The notes under the pieces are model-generated. The model saw only the letters and a program-made list of their open reading frames with translations. It was not told the DNA's origin and did no database searches. This document shows positions 23,909 to 32,806 of a stretch of DNA of 64,000 nucleotides, piece after piece. A program made the position numbers and the translations under genes. The stretch is from Methanoprimaticola sp047501175 (GTDB taxonomy: Archaea; Thermoplasmatota; Thermoplasmata; Methanomassiliicoccales; Methanomethylophilaceae): NCBI RefSeq assembly GCF_047501175.1, contig NZ_JBEQWH010000008.1, positions 27,995 through 91,994 on the forward strand, given 5' to 3'. The first letter of the stretch is position 1. Every line of letters begins with the position of its first letter.

Positions 23909-25419
23909 AGGTCCTCGTCAACGGTGTCGAGAAGACGTTGAAGGCGGGATCCACCCTCAAGACCGCCATTGCCGGCGAGCCCTACGTGAAAGGATCACTC
24001 ATCGCGGTCCATCTCTCGGAGGAGAGGCTCGTCACGGAGACCCGTGACTTCGAGATAGAGACGCCCAGGGGAAGGATGGTCCTCCGCCTCAACGAGAGCC
24101 CCGAGGCGGAGATATGGAAGAGCAACCTCGACAGGATGAGCGGCATCAGTTCGAGGTGGGTGACGCACAACATCGTCTCGTTCGGAAGCTTCCCCACCGA
24201 CATGGAGGTGGACAGGGAGTCGTACTTCTACAAGACCTACGACTGTTTCCTGGCCCTCGGGGGTTTCGACAACCATACGACGTACATCATGATCGCCAGG
24301 GACAACCACACCGGCTCGTACGGCGCCGGGAAGGCGGTGATCGGGAGGATCACGGTGGGAAGGCACATCCTGGACGAGATCCGCGAGGGTGACGGCATAC
24401 TGTCGGTCCGCCCCCTGATGTCCGAGACCAGCAGCGAGAACGTGAAGGTCACGGACGACCTGTCGTTCCGTCTCGAGGACGGGTACCGCATAGAGACGTA
24501 CATGGGACTCAGGCTCGACCGCAGGTCCCCGGTCTCCGCGGAGCATGCGCTCATACTGTCCGGGAAGGGGAGCATAGAGGTCACCGAGAGCACCGGCAGC
24601 TTCGCCGCATGTTCGGAGGACCTGGACGTGGAGATCCCCGTGGAGGACGTCGTGGTCAGGGAATCGGGAGCCGTCACCGTCAGGAACGACGGCCTCGGGA
24701 AGGGCCGTCTGTACATGTACAGGCAGAGGCGCCAGCTGTCGGAGTCCCACAACAACGCCGGTGCCGTGTACAATGGCATGGCGCTCCTCTCGTACGTCGG
24801 GAAGGGGGACAGGCTGACCGTCGTCACGGACCCCCCGCGCATCCTGGCGGTCGGCATGACCCAGGCCGAGGGGGAGAGGTTCCTGGCGGATGCCGGCATC
24901 AAGGTCAGGCGCACCGGGGACGCATCGGACGATGCGATCGTCGTCGAGCAGAGCCCGGAGAGGACCCTCGAGGCGCTGGACGCCGGCGAGGTGGAGCTGT
25001 TCGGGGTCCCCAGGGACAGGGTGTTCAGGGTCAAGCTGACGGACAAGGACCGCATCAGCGCGGGATACTTCAGGAAGGTCACCGGGCTCAGCCACAAGCC
25101 GGTCGGGATCCTGAAGGTCCAGTTCACGTTCGAGGGTCTCCCCATGGTGACGTTCTACGGCGACGAGGACCGCGGCAAGAACCTGTACCCCCAGGACCCG
25201 TTCAAGAAGGTCAAGAGGGGCGACATCGGTCTGACCAATCAGGCCAGGCCCCATCGCGGTCTGATCGGCATAAGGCTGGAGGACAGCAAGGACTACGGTC
25301 CCACCGGCGAGGAGGGATACGGTACCAACATCGTGGGAAGGTTCGAGGATGACCTGGACAGGCTCATGAAGGACCTGAACGAGGATGATACGATCTATAT
25401 AACGGAGGAAGAGCTGTGA
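23905..25419 (+). CDS. mmp3: Methanogenesis marker protein 3
   Basis: 504 residues (MKVLVNGVEKTLKAGSTLK). The N-terminus is ubiquitin or ThiS-like, followed by peptidyl-prolyl isomerase-like domains (NHTGSYGAGKAVIGRITVG and a later repeat around HNNAGAVYNGMALLSYVGKG), as in marker 3. Mmp3 belongs to the MCR activation complex. The ATG overlaps the mcrC stop (ATGA). The frame is open further upstream (to 23839), but that part lies inside mcrC. Confidence 0.9.
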   Translation: MKVLVNGVEKTLKAGSTLKTAIAGEPYVKGSLIAVHLSEERLVTETRDFEIETPRGRMVLRLNESPEAEIWKSNLDRMSGISSRWVTHNIVSFGSFPTDMEVDRESYFYKTYDCFLALGGFDNHTTYIMIARDNHTGSYGAGKAVIGRITVGRHILDEIREGDGILSVRPLMSETSSENVKVTDDLSFRLEDGYRIETYMGLRLDRRSPVSAEHALILSGKGSIEVTESTGSFAACSEDLDVEIPVEDVVVRESGAVTVRNDGLGKGRLYMYRQRRQLSESHNNAGAVYNGMALLSYVGKGDRLTVVTDPPRILAVGMTQAEGERFLADAGIKVRRTGDASDDAIVVEQSPERTLEALDAGEVELFGVPRDRVFRVKLTDKDRISAGYFRKVTGLSHKPVGILKVQFTFEGLPMVTFYGDEDRGKNLYPQDPFKKVKRGDIGLTNQARPHRGLIGIRLEDSKDYGPTGEEGYGTNIVGRFEDDLDRLMKDLNEDDTIYITEEEL

Positions 25420-25838
25420 GCGCAGAAAGAGAGACAAGACTGCTCATGATATCGCCGAGCTCGATGCTCACGCCGGACCAGTTGGTCCGCATGGTCCATT
25501 CTTTCGGGATGGAGGTGATCGTCAAGGAGACCTGCTACGGGTGCCTGATCGAGGCCCCGGCGGCGGTGGCCAGGGAGGTCCTCTCCAGGGTAAGGGAGAG
25601 GTATCCCAACGAGGTGTTCTCCAAGATCAGGGCATACAGGTGCAGCGACCCAGTCAGATGCAGGGCGCAGCACGGCACCAGGCCCGGATACGCCCAGCTC
25701 GAGGAGGAGTGGGCGTTGCTTTCCAAGATACAGCACGGCCTGGAGGAGGTCGGCCGCGGGGCCGGCAAGATCGAGCCCGTGGAGAAGAAACGTCTTCCCG
25801 TAAACGACTTCAAAAAGATCTGCGAGGCGCAGCGATGA
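25416..25838 (+). CDS. mmp6: Methanogenesis marker protein 6
   Basis: 140 residues. VKETCYGCLIEAP and YRCSDPVRCRAQHG give the Cys pattern of marker 6, a methanogen-specific protein of unknown biochemistry found with MCR activation genes. Overlaps mmp3 and mmp5 by four bases each, so it is strictly co-translated. Confidence 0.9.
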   Translation: MSAERETRLLMISPSSMLTPDQLVRMVHSFGMEVIVKETCYGCLIEAPAAVAREVLSRVRERYPNEVFSKIRAYRCSDPVRCRAQHGTRPGYAQLEEEWALLSKIQHGLEEVGRGAGKIEPVEKKRLPVNDFKKICEAQR

Positions 25839-26269
25839 AGATTTTCATAGATCCACCTAACAGCCTTGTGCTCTTCGACCTTGTGGAGAGGTTCGGACAC
25901 GAGCCGCTCAGTGCCATGGCTGCCATTCAGGAGAAGGTTGACAACCTGGAGGTCGACATGCCTCCGATGAACGTCACCCTGGACGATGTCGTCAAGGGAC
26001 TCAAGTACGCGGGGGTCGAGGTGCCCTCGGGCATCAGGGGAAGGCTGGCCCTCTGGGGTCCCATGATCGAGGAGGCCGATGCGGCGATCATCATGGACGA
26101 CTGCCCCTACAGCTTCGGATGCGTCGGATGCGAGAGGTCCAACATCATGGTGAAGTACCTGATCAAGAGGCGCGGCATCCCCGTGCTGAACGTCAACTAT
26201 CCCGAGGACGAGGCCCAGGCCACCGATTTCGTCGCGCGCACAAAGGAATTCCTGGAGGGACTTCAATGA
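25835..26269 (+). CDS. mmp5: Methanogenesis marker protein 5
   Basis: 144 residues (MKIFIDPPNSLVLFDLVERFGH). The CPYSFGCVGCERSN motif with three Cys is characteristic of marker 5. The role is probably in MCR activation or cluster handling. ATGA overlap with mmp6 upstream and mmp15 downstream. Confidence 0.9.
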   Translation: MKIFIDPPNSLVLFDLVERFGHEPLSAMAAIQEKVDNLEVDMPPMNVTLDDVVKGLKYAGVEVPSGIRGRLALWGPMIEEADAAIIMDDCPYSFGCVGCERSNIMVKYLIKRRGIPVLNVNYPEDEAQATDFVARTKEFLEGLQ

Positions 26270-27489
26270 CCATCAAGATCGCACAGCTTTCATGCGGAAC
26301 CGAATACAGCAGTGTCCAGTACGAGATCGAGAAGGCGGCAAGGTCCGTCGGGGCCAAGATCGTGTATCCCGACGTGTCCGCGGCCGATATCGACGACGCG
26401 GTGAAGAGGTTCGGATTCTCGCCCCGTTCGCCCCAGCTCAAGCTGATGATCGCGAGGGCGGCCGCCCTTGCCGACGAGAGGTACGATGCGGACGCGGTGT
26501 TCATCAGCACATGCTTCAGGTGCGCCGAGGCCGCGCTCGTCAGGAACGAGCTGAGGAGGTTCATCCAGGAGCACACCAGGCTCCCCGTGGTCACATACTC
26601 CTTCACAGAGAGGCTCAAGGCATCCCAGCTCCTCACGAGGATGGAGGCCCTGGTGACCATCGTGTCCAGGAAGGAGCTCCTCGCCAGGGAGAGGCAGACC
26701 GGGATAACCGCCGGTCTCGACTCCGGGTCGTCGACGACGAAGGCCGTCATCATGGAGAACAACAAGATCATAGGGAAGGACTGGACGCCGTCCGGGGACG
26801 TCGTCGCGTCCGCCACCCAGGTACTCAACAACGCCATGAAGATGGCGGGCGTGGAGATGAAGGACATCGAGGCCATCGGGACCACCGGGTACGGGAGGTT
26901 CACCCTCGGCCAGCACTTCAATGCCAAACTGGTGCAGGAGGAGCTCACCGTCAACTCGAAGGGTGCCGTCTGGCTTGCGGACAAGCAGAAGGGCGAGGCC
27001 ACCATCATTGACATAGGCGGTATGGACAACAAGGCCATCACCGTCAGGGACGGGGTCCCCGACAACTTCACCATGGGAGGGATCTGCGCCGGAGCGTCCG
27101 GAAGGTTCCTCGAGATGACCTCCAAGAGGCTCAAGATCGACGTCACCGAGCTCGGCGCCCTCGCCGACAAGGGCAACTGGCGTAACGCGAAGATGAACTC
27201 CTACTGCTCGGTCTTCGGTATCCAGGACCTCGTCACCACACTGGGTGACGGGAAGAGCTTCGAGGATGTGGCCGCGGCAGCATGCCACTCGGTCGCCGAG
27301 CAGGTGTACGAGCAGCAGCTCCAGGAGATCGATGTCAGGCGCCCCATCATCCAGGTCGGCGGGACGTCGCTGATATCCGGTCTGGTCACTCAGGTCGGGG
27401 AGGTCCTCGGCGAGAAGCCCATCGTCCCTCCCGACTCCCAGTACATCGGTGCCGTGGGCGGCGCTCTGCTGAGCTCCGGATTCCTGTGA
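26266..27489 (+). CDS. mmp15: Methanogenesis marker protein 15, BadF/BcrA-type ATPase
   Basis: 407 residues. Residues 1-140 form a marker-specific N-terminal domain (IAQLSCGTEYSSVQYEIEKA, with STCFRCAEAA). The rest is an ASKHA ATPase of the BadF/BadG/BcrA type (GLDSGSSTTKAVIME, IDIGGMDNKA, GGICAGASGRF). Relatives drive electrons to low-potential acceptors using ATP, which fits reductive activation of F430 Ni. CAGASG and CSVF supply candidate [4Fe-4S] ligands of the dimer interface. Confidence 0.9.
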   Translation: MTIKIAQLSCGTEYSSVQYEIEKAARSVGAKIVYPDVSAADIDDAVKRFGFSPRSPQLKLMIARAAALADERYDADAVFISTCFRCAEAALVRNELRRFIQEHTRLPVVTYSFTERLKASQLLTRMEALVTIVSRKELLARERQTGITAGLDSGSSTTKAVIMENNKIIGKDWTPSGDVVASATQVLNNAMKMAGVEMKDIEAIGTTGYGRFTLGQHFNAKLVQEELTVNSKGAVWLADKQKGEATIIDIGGMDNKAITVRDGVPDNFTMGGICAGASGRFLEMTSKRLKIDVTELGALADKGNWRNAKMNSYCSVFGIQDLVTTLGDGKSFEDVAAAACHSVAEQVYEQQLQEIDVRRPIIQVGGTSLISGLVTQVGEVLGEKPIVPPDSQYIGAVGGALLSSGFL

Positions 27490-27492
27490 GGG

Positions 27493-28065
27493 ATGCCGAT
27501 GGACATACAGATAGTGGGTGACGACCAGTACGGCAGGGACGCCTACGCCAAGCTGTTCGATGAGATCATGAGCGACCTGAACAAGGCCGTCCTCATCGAC
27601 AGGGTGAGGCTGACCCTCCGTCCGGACGTCCCATTGTTCCTGTTCTCCATCGTCCTGAAGGCCGCCCCGGGTCCCAAGACCGTAGGAGACGTCTCCACGG
27701 TCAGGACCGATGTCGGCGGAGTTCATGTGACGATCACCGAGGAGCGCTACGCCCCGGACATACTGGAGATGCTCTTCTCCAGGTACGGGAGGCAGAACGT
27801 CGTCCAGCAGACCAGGTTCGACCTCGACGTGAAGGGTGCCTCCGAGCCCGACGTGGCATCGCTGGTGGTGTCCTCCGGGGAGGAGGACAGGAGGGAGATC
27901 ATGGGCGCCCTGTGGAGGACGATGCCCGAGGGGATCAAGAACAGGAAGACCCTGATGACCGGCAATGTGATAACCGTCGTCGCGACGGAGGAGCTCCTCA
28001 CCGCCGAGATGATCGACGAGGGAAGGAAGGAGCATGTTGCGATGGGAGGTTCCGCAGATGTTTGA
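27493..28065 (+). CDS. mmp17: Methanogenesis marker protein 17
   Basis: 190 residues (MPMDIQIVGDDQYGRDAYAK). Marker 17 is a small subunit of the MCR activation complex. It is separated from mmp15 by three bases; a second Met at 27499 has GAGGG six bases upstream and may be the true start. Its end overlaps mmp7 by eight bases. Confidence 0.88.
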   Translation: MPMDIQIVGDDQYGRDAYAKLFDEIMSDLNKAVLIDRVRLTLRPDVPLFLFSIVLKAAPGPKTVGDVSTVRTDVGGVHVTITEERYAPDILEMLFSRYGRQNVVQQTRFDLDVKGASEPDVASLVVSSGEEDRREIMGALWRTMPEGIKNRKTLMTGNVITVVATEELLTAEMIDEGRKEHVAMGGSADV

Positions 28066-28990
28066 GGTCCTGATGTATGACGGAGGGGTGTACCGTTCGG
28101 ACGAGCTGTACGAGATCATCGACGATGTCGGCGGTGTCGTCCTGCAGAAGAACCGCAGCTCCCAGATGCTCACCGTGGTCATGTCCGTCCCCGAGGAGGA
28201 CCGTGCCGCCGTAGAGGCGGTGTGCCGCGACATCGGAGGGGAGGTGAGGAGCGTCCCGTTGGCGGGCACGGAGATAGCCGTCGTCGGCCCCACTCTGGGG
28301 AGGCACCACATGCCCCATCCGATCTGCGACATCGCCGAGATCCTGAGGAGGTACGGGGCGGTCACCGTCGTCATGGGAATGGCCAGGGGCCGCGGGAAGG
28401 CGACCTCCCAGATATCCATGACCGAGAGGTGCATAATAGACGAGTACGACGCCGCGATCTTCATGATGGGCAACTTCAAGAGCTGCGTGGAGACGAAGGC
28501 CGAGCTCATGAGGGACATCCATGTCCCGACGCTGCTGGTGTCCGGCCCCCATCCGGAGGGCGTGGACGACACCTGCGATGCTATCGTGTCCGGTGTCGGG
28601 CGCAAGGCCTCCAGGATGAGGTCCCCGGACGAGAGGGCGAAGCTCGACGAGATCGTCGATGCCCTGGAGAGGATCCTCAAGGACAAGAAGCGCAGCCTGG
28701 AGGAGGACCCGCTCTACGTCCAGCCTGCGGACGTGAAGACCCTGCTCGAGAGCTACGAGCCCATCAACATGTGCCTCAGGCCTGCGCCGATGGTCATACA
28801 CCTCGACGGCCTGAGGATCAAGATCCCCTATGCCGAGCACAGGGAGTACCTGGAGAACGTCGAGATCTACGGCAGGAAGCTCGGGGAGATCGCCGACATA
28901 TCCCCGTCCAAGATCGACGACAGCAGCATCGTCGTCCGCATCAGGACCCGCTCCCAGGTAGAGGACATGGACCGCAAGAGAGGCGAATGA
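28058..28990 (+). CDS. mmp7: Methanogenesis marker protein 7
   Basis: 310 residues from MFEVLMYDGGVYRSDELYE. The start at 28058 has GGGAGG eight bases upstream; the open frame begins 24 bases earlier inside mmp17. Conserved Cys occur in VCRDIGGEV, HPICDIAEIL, SMTERCIIDEY, NFKSCVETK and DDTCDAIVSG, consistent with binding complex iron-sulfur clusters described for Mmp7 in MCR activation. Last marker gene of the operon. Confidence 0.9.
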   Translation: MFEVLMYDGGVYRSDELYEIIDDVGGVVLQKNRSSQMLTVVMSVPEEDRAAVEAVCRDIGGEVRSVPLAGTEIAVVGPTLGRHHMPHPICDIAEILRRYGAVTVVMGMARGRGKATSQISMTERCIIDEYDAAIFMMGNFKSCVETKAELMRDIHVPTLLVSGPHPEGVDDTCDAIVSGVGRKASRMRSPDERAKLDEIVDALERILKDKKRSLEEDPLYVQPADVKTLLESYEPINMCLRPAPMVIHLDGLRIKIPYAEHREYLENVEIYGRKLGEIADISPSKIDDSSIVVRIRTRSQVEDMDRKRGE

Positions 28991-29427
28991 TCCGCAAGGG
29001 AACGTACGTTCTGGAAATCGCCCTGGACGCCTGCTTGGACATACGGGTGGGCGCCCTGGGCACCATTACCTTCCCGGAGGGGCTGTACTGCTACACGGGC
29101 AGCGCCATGGGAGGGATAGACCAGAGGGTGTCGAGGCACATCCTCGGGGAGAAGAGGCTCAGGTGGCATGCGGACTACCTCACGGTGAACGCGTCATGGG
29201 TCCGCGCCTTCGTCTCTTATCCCGATTTCGTACCCGAGTGCGAGCTCGCGCGCATGGCGGAGGAGTGCGGGATGGAGCCTTTCGCCCCCGGCTTCGGATG
29301 CTCGGACTGCAGGTGCCGGACCCATCTCTTCCGTACGGACGCGGCCGCGTTGGAGGATCTGGAGGACAGGGCGGGCCTCGTGCCGTTCGAGCTTTTCTCC
29401 GTCGGTCCAAACAATGATAAAAAATGA
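28987..29427 (+). CDS. DUF123 / GIY-YIG-type nuclease family protein
   Basis: 146 residues (GTYVLEIALDACLDIRVGALG, then GLYCYTGSAMGGIDQRVSRH and RWHADYLT). This is the archaeal DUF123 family, distantly related to GIY-YIG nucleases and sometimes fused to endonuclease III, with a C-terminal FGCSDCRCRTHLF Cys cluster. Its ATG overlaps the mmp7 stop, so a DNA-repair-like gene rides at the end of the MCR-activation operon. Confidence 0.8.
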   Translation: MIRKGTYVLEIALDACLDIRVGALGTITFPEGLYCYTGSAMGGIDQRVSRHILGEKRLRWHADYLTVNASWVRAFVSYPDFVPECELARMAEECGMEPFAPGFGCSDCRCRTHLFRTDAAALEDLEDRAGLVPFELFSVGPNNDKK

Positions 29428-29580
29428 TATTGTCGGATATGTCGGCACAGTTCACCCAGCATTTTCCGGGATCATGATTTATCTCATTTATTCTAATTAT
29501 TTTTCTGAGCGAGAAACCATTATAATGAGAGATGACCTTCGCGACTCCGTTAACACCGCTGTAGTGCGGAGGTTCATCAA

Positions 29581-32331
29581 ATGAAGTGCGCAACGACTGA
29601 GAAACAGGTATCTTCCGAGGAGATCGAGCACATCGCGTCCCTCATCGGAAACTCCAAGATCAGGAACGAGGAGGGTGCGGTCATCGTCACCCCCGCGAAC
29701 AACGAGGAGCTCGGCAAGGTCATCGCCAGTGCGACGTCCAACGGCATCACGGTCTCCCCCCTGTCCAGGAAGGGCACCCACACCGAGGGAGCCGTCCTCA
29801 TCGACATGTCCGAGATGGCCGGCATCATCGATGTCGACACTGTCCATATGACCGTCAAGGCCCAGGCGGGATGCAAGATCACCGCTCTGATGAAGGCCGT
29901 CGACGATGCAGGGTTCACCCTCGGGGTCATCCCTGCAGGGGAGGACGCCACCGTCGAGGACTGGATCTACACCGAGGAGGCAGGCATCGGTTCCTACAAG
30001 TACGGGACCGTCAAGGACAGCGTCTACAACGTCTGCGCCGTCGACTCCGCCGGAGGTCTCCTGGTCACCGGATTCGATGACATCGGGTACTACATGAGTG
30101 GATTCAACCTCATCCAGACCATCGTCGCCTCCTCCGGAAGGCTCGCGATCGTCTCCGAGGTCACGTTCAAGATGATCCCCAAGGGCGTCACCAAGGCCGT
30201 CGCCTACGAGTTCCCCGACTGCGCGACCATGCAGGCCGCGTTCCTCAAGATCGGCCACGAGGCATCCGTCAGGCCCCTCCAGATCTCATTCAACGGCAAG
30301 CTGGCGGTCATGGCCTTCCAGGGCGACGAGGAGTTCGTCGACCTCGACATCCAGATGATGGACGCCCTCATGGCGGACATCGGTGCCGCCAAGGCCGACC
30401 AGTGCGTCGCCGACGAGAAGTTCGGCGGGATCAGGAGCGGTGCATGCGTCAACCCCGACGCGGTCACCATGTACGTCCCCCTGAAGAACATGGACGCCTA
30501 CGTGGCTGCCGCCAAGGAGATCGCCGAGTTCAACGTCGCCGGTAACATCCCCGACAAGAGCACCGCATGCATCAAGCTGACCGGTGATGTGGGAGAGGAT
30601 AAGTACGAGGCCGCCGCCGACAAAGCCGCGGAGTTCGGAGGAAGGTCCAGCATCAGGTGTCCCAGCAAGTACAGGGACGAGGCCACCAACAGGTACATCA
30701 AGAGGATCGAGAACGGATTCCTCGGTGCAGATGTCGAGGAGGTCAAGCTCTCCAAGAAGGTCGACGAGAAGATCATCAATGCCCTGAAGGACATCGTCGG
30801 TGCGAAGAACGTCACCACGTCCGCCATGGACAAGCTGCTGTACTGCAAGGACATGGCTCCCCTCCCCAAGGAGGCCGGGATAGCGTTCAACAACATCCCC
30901 GACGTCATCGTCAGGCCCGAGAGCGTCGCCCAGATGTCCGCCGTCGTGAAGCTCGCGCATGACAACGGTATCCCCGTGGTCCCCAGGGGCAACTCGTCCT
31001 GGGGACTCGGAGGGTGCATGCCCACGTCCGGAGGTATCGTCCTCGACATGCCCTCCAAGATGAACAACATCCTCGAGATCAACGAGGAGAGCCTGTACGT
31101 CAAGGTCCAGGCGGGATGCACGTGGAAGAGGCTCCTCGATGCCTGCATGAAGAAGGGCTACATCATCGGTTCCTACCCCTCCTCGTTCCCCTCCGCCACG
31201 ATTGGAGCATGGTACTCCACCAATGGAATGGGTATCGGGTCCTACAAGTACGGCTCCGCCAGGGAGAACGTCCTGAACGCGGAGGTCGTCGTGGACGACG
31301 GTTCCGTCGTCACCACCGGATGGGACGACCTCGGATCCTACCGCGCATCCTTCAACCTCAACCAGTTCTTCTCCGGAGCGGAGGGGACACTCGGATTCAT
31401 CGGAACCTTCACCATGAGGATCCACCCCATGGGAGAGGTCAGGTGCCTCGCATACGAGTTCGACAACCTGAAGGACATCGACGGACCCATGCAGGCCCTC
31501 GTTGCCCACCCGTCCGTCAGGCCCCTGCACGTCGCCTGGTCCGACTACATGCACTTCCAGAACCAGCACAGGGCAGGCGTCCACGCCCCCGACGTGAAGA
31601 ACCTCTGGCTCGTCACCCTCCAGGGCGATGAGAAGCACAACGACCTCGAGGAGGCCGCGGTGTCCGCCATGGCCGAGGCCGCCGGCGGAAGGAAGCTCGC
31701 CAACGAGATCGCCGAGCACGAGTGGGAGGAGAGGTGCTACGAGTTCAGGGCAAGGAAGGTCGGAGTCGGGGAGATCCCCGCCGAGGTCATCGTGCCCACA
31801 GTGAACTGGGGACAGTTCTCCGACGACTGCTACACCGGATTCAAGGAGATGAAGATGGAGGCCGGAGGGGTCATCGGTGTCATGGTCGACAGGTCCACCG
31901 CACTCTGGATGCCCTACTACTTCAAGGACGATGAGCAGCTCCTCGGGATGCTCGCATTCGGATTCAACTTCTACCTGGGCGACGTTGCCGCAAGGTACGG
32001 AGGAAGGACAACCGGGTTCGGAGTGTTCTTCGCATGGATGACCGATGTGATCCACACCCATGAGACCGCCAGGAAGCTGAGGCAGCTCAAGACCAACCTC
32101 GATCCCCGCGACATCGTCAACCCCGGTCACGTGACCAGCGGAATGACCAGGTTCGGGGTCGACATGAACAAGACCCTCATGTCCATGGGCAGCATGCTCA
32201 TGCAGACCGTCAAGAAGCTCATGCCCGCCGACAAGACCTTCCAGAACAACCTCCAGAGGTTCAGATACGACGACATGGAGCACCTGAAGGTCCTCGACAG
32301 GGAGCACAAGCTGGGAGACGGTACCCAGTGA
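29581..32331 (+). CDS. Double-domain GlcD-like FAD-linked oxidoreductase
   Basis: 916 residues, two GlcD-type (FAD_binding_4) halves in tandem. The N-terminal half (about 20-370) has a degenerate PP-loop region (VSPLSRKGTHTEGAVLIDMS). The C-terminal half (about 390-915) has the canonical VVPRGNSSWGLGGCMPTSGG and ends with the LDPRDIVNPGHVTSG signature. Both halves carry a GIGSYKYG(T/S) FAD-side motif. GlcD homologues pair with HdrD-like CCG proteins; in this order they have been discussed as electron donors near heterodisulfide reductase. No HdrD gene is adjacent, but a ferredoxin follows at 32492. Confidence 0.8.
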   Translation: MKCATTEKQVSSEEIEHIASLIGNSKIRNEEGAVIVTPANNEELGKVIASATSNGITVSPLSRKGTHTEGAVLIDMSEMAGIIDVDTVHMTVKAQAGCKITALMKAVDDAGFTLGVIPAGEDATVEDWIYTEEAGIGSYKYGTVKDSVYNVCAVDSAGGLLVTGFDDIGYYMSGFNLIQTIVASSGRLAIVSEVTFKMIPKGVTKAVAYEFPDCATMQAAFLKIGHEASVRPLQISFNGKLAVMAFQGDEEFVDLDIQMMDALMADIGAAKADQCVADEKFGGIRSGACVNPDAVTMYVPLKNMDAYVAAAKEIAEFNVAGNIPDKSTACIKLTGDVGEDKYEAAADKAAEFGGRSSIRCPSKYRDEATNRYIKRIENGFLGADVEEVKLSKKVDEKIINALKDIVGAKNVTTSAMDKLLYCKDMAPLPKEAGIAFNNIPDVIVRPESVAQMSAVVKLAHDNGIPVVPRGNSSWGLGGCMPTSGGIVLDMPSKMNNILEINEESLYVKVQAGCTWKRLLDACMKKGYIIGSYPSSFPSATIGAWYSTNGMGIGSYKYGSARENVLNAEVVVDDGSVVTTGWDDLGSYRASFNLNQFFSGAEGTLGFIGTFTMRIHPMGEVRCLAYEFDNLKDIDGPMQALVAHPSVRPLHVAWSDYMHFQNQHRAGVHAPDVKNLWLVTLQGDEKHNDLEEAAVSAMAEAAGGRKLANEIAEHEWEERCYEFRARKVGVGEIPAEVIVPTVNWGQFSDDCYTGFKEMKMEAGGVIGVMVDRSTALWMPYYFKDDEQLLGMLAFGFNFYLGDVAARYGGRTTGFGVFFAWMTDVIHTHETARKLRQLKTNLDPRDIVNPGHVTSGMTRFGVDMNKTLMSMGSMLMQTVKKLMPADKTFQNNLQRFRYDDMEHLKVLDREHKLGDGTQ

Positions 32332-32337
32332 TCCCGG

Positions 32338-32356
32338 GGCCGGGCACGCCCCGGCC
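32338..32356 (+). terminator. Terminator hairpin after the GlcD-like gene
   Basis: GGCCGGG (32338-32344) pairs with CCCGGCC (32350-32356) around CACGC, followed by a pyrimidine-rich stretch with CATTTTGTCC. Confidence 0.6.
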
Positions 32357-32491
32357 TCACCCAAACCATTTTGTCCTCGGGGCATTCTCATCCCACGCCA
32401 TGTCCATCGACCCCGGTTCACCATCGATGTCCTCAGGCGTCCAGACAAACGTATATCATCTTCCGTACCGATTCTGAACCAGGTCGTAAAG

Positions 32492-32656
32492 ATGCCTACT
32501 GTAAAAGCGAGTGAATGTGTCGCCTGTGGCGCATGTTCCGATGTGTGCCCTCAGGATGCCATCCTGATCGAGGATGTCGCCGTCATTCTCGGCGATAAAT
32601 GTGTGGACTGCGGGGCATGCATCGACGAGTGTCCCGCCTGCGCCATTGTCGAGTGA
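32492..32656 (+). CDS. Small 2[4Fe-4S] ferredoxin (second copy)
   Basis: 54 residues with CVACGACSDVCP and CVDCGACIDECP cluster motifs, closely similar to the ferredoxin at 11925. It is likely the electron partner of a nearby oxidoreductase. It is transcribed separately, since a hairpin lies between it and the GlcD-like gene. The GGCGG/CCGCC stem at about 32670-32686 followed by ATTTT is its probable terminator. Confidence 0.9.
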   Translation: MPTVKASECVACGACSDVCPQDAILIEDVAVILGDKCVDCGACIDECPACAIVE

Positions 32657-32806
32657 TCGGCACAAAACGGCGGCTCGCCCGCCATTTTCCCATATATGAC
32701 AATTATCCCGTCCTTCTACCCGCGGTCCACCATGGCTGCATCCCGATGCCGGTGACGGCCGCCGTTAAGGGGTTTCCGGGATCCGGCCGTCGCGACCGGA
32801 CCCCGC

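Noticed and set aside
26290..28686. 798-codon antisense frame over the mmp15-mmp17-mmp7 genes
   Set aside because: Spans three clearly recognised genes on the other strand and has no protein-like features.
30286..32448. 720-codon antisense frame over the GlcD-like gene
   Set aside because: Shadow of the flavoprotein gene; composition is repetitive Gly/Val/Asp/Glu.
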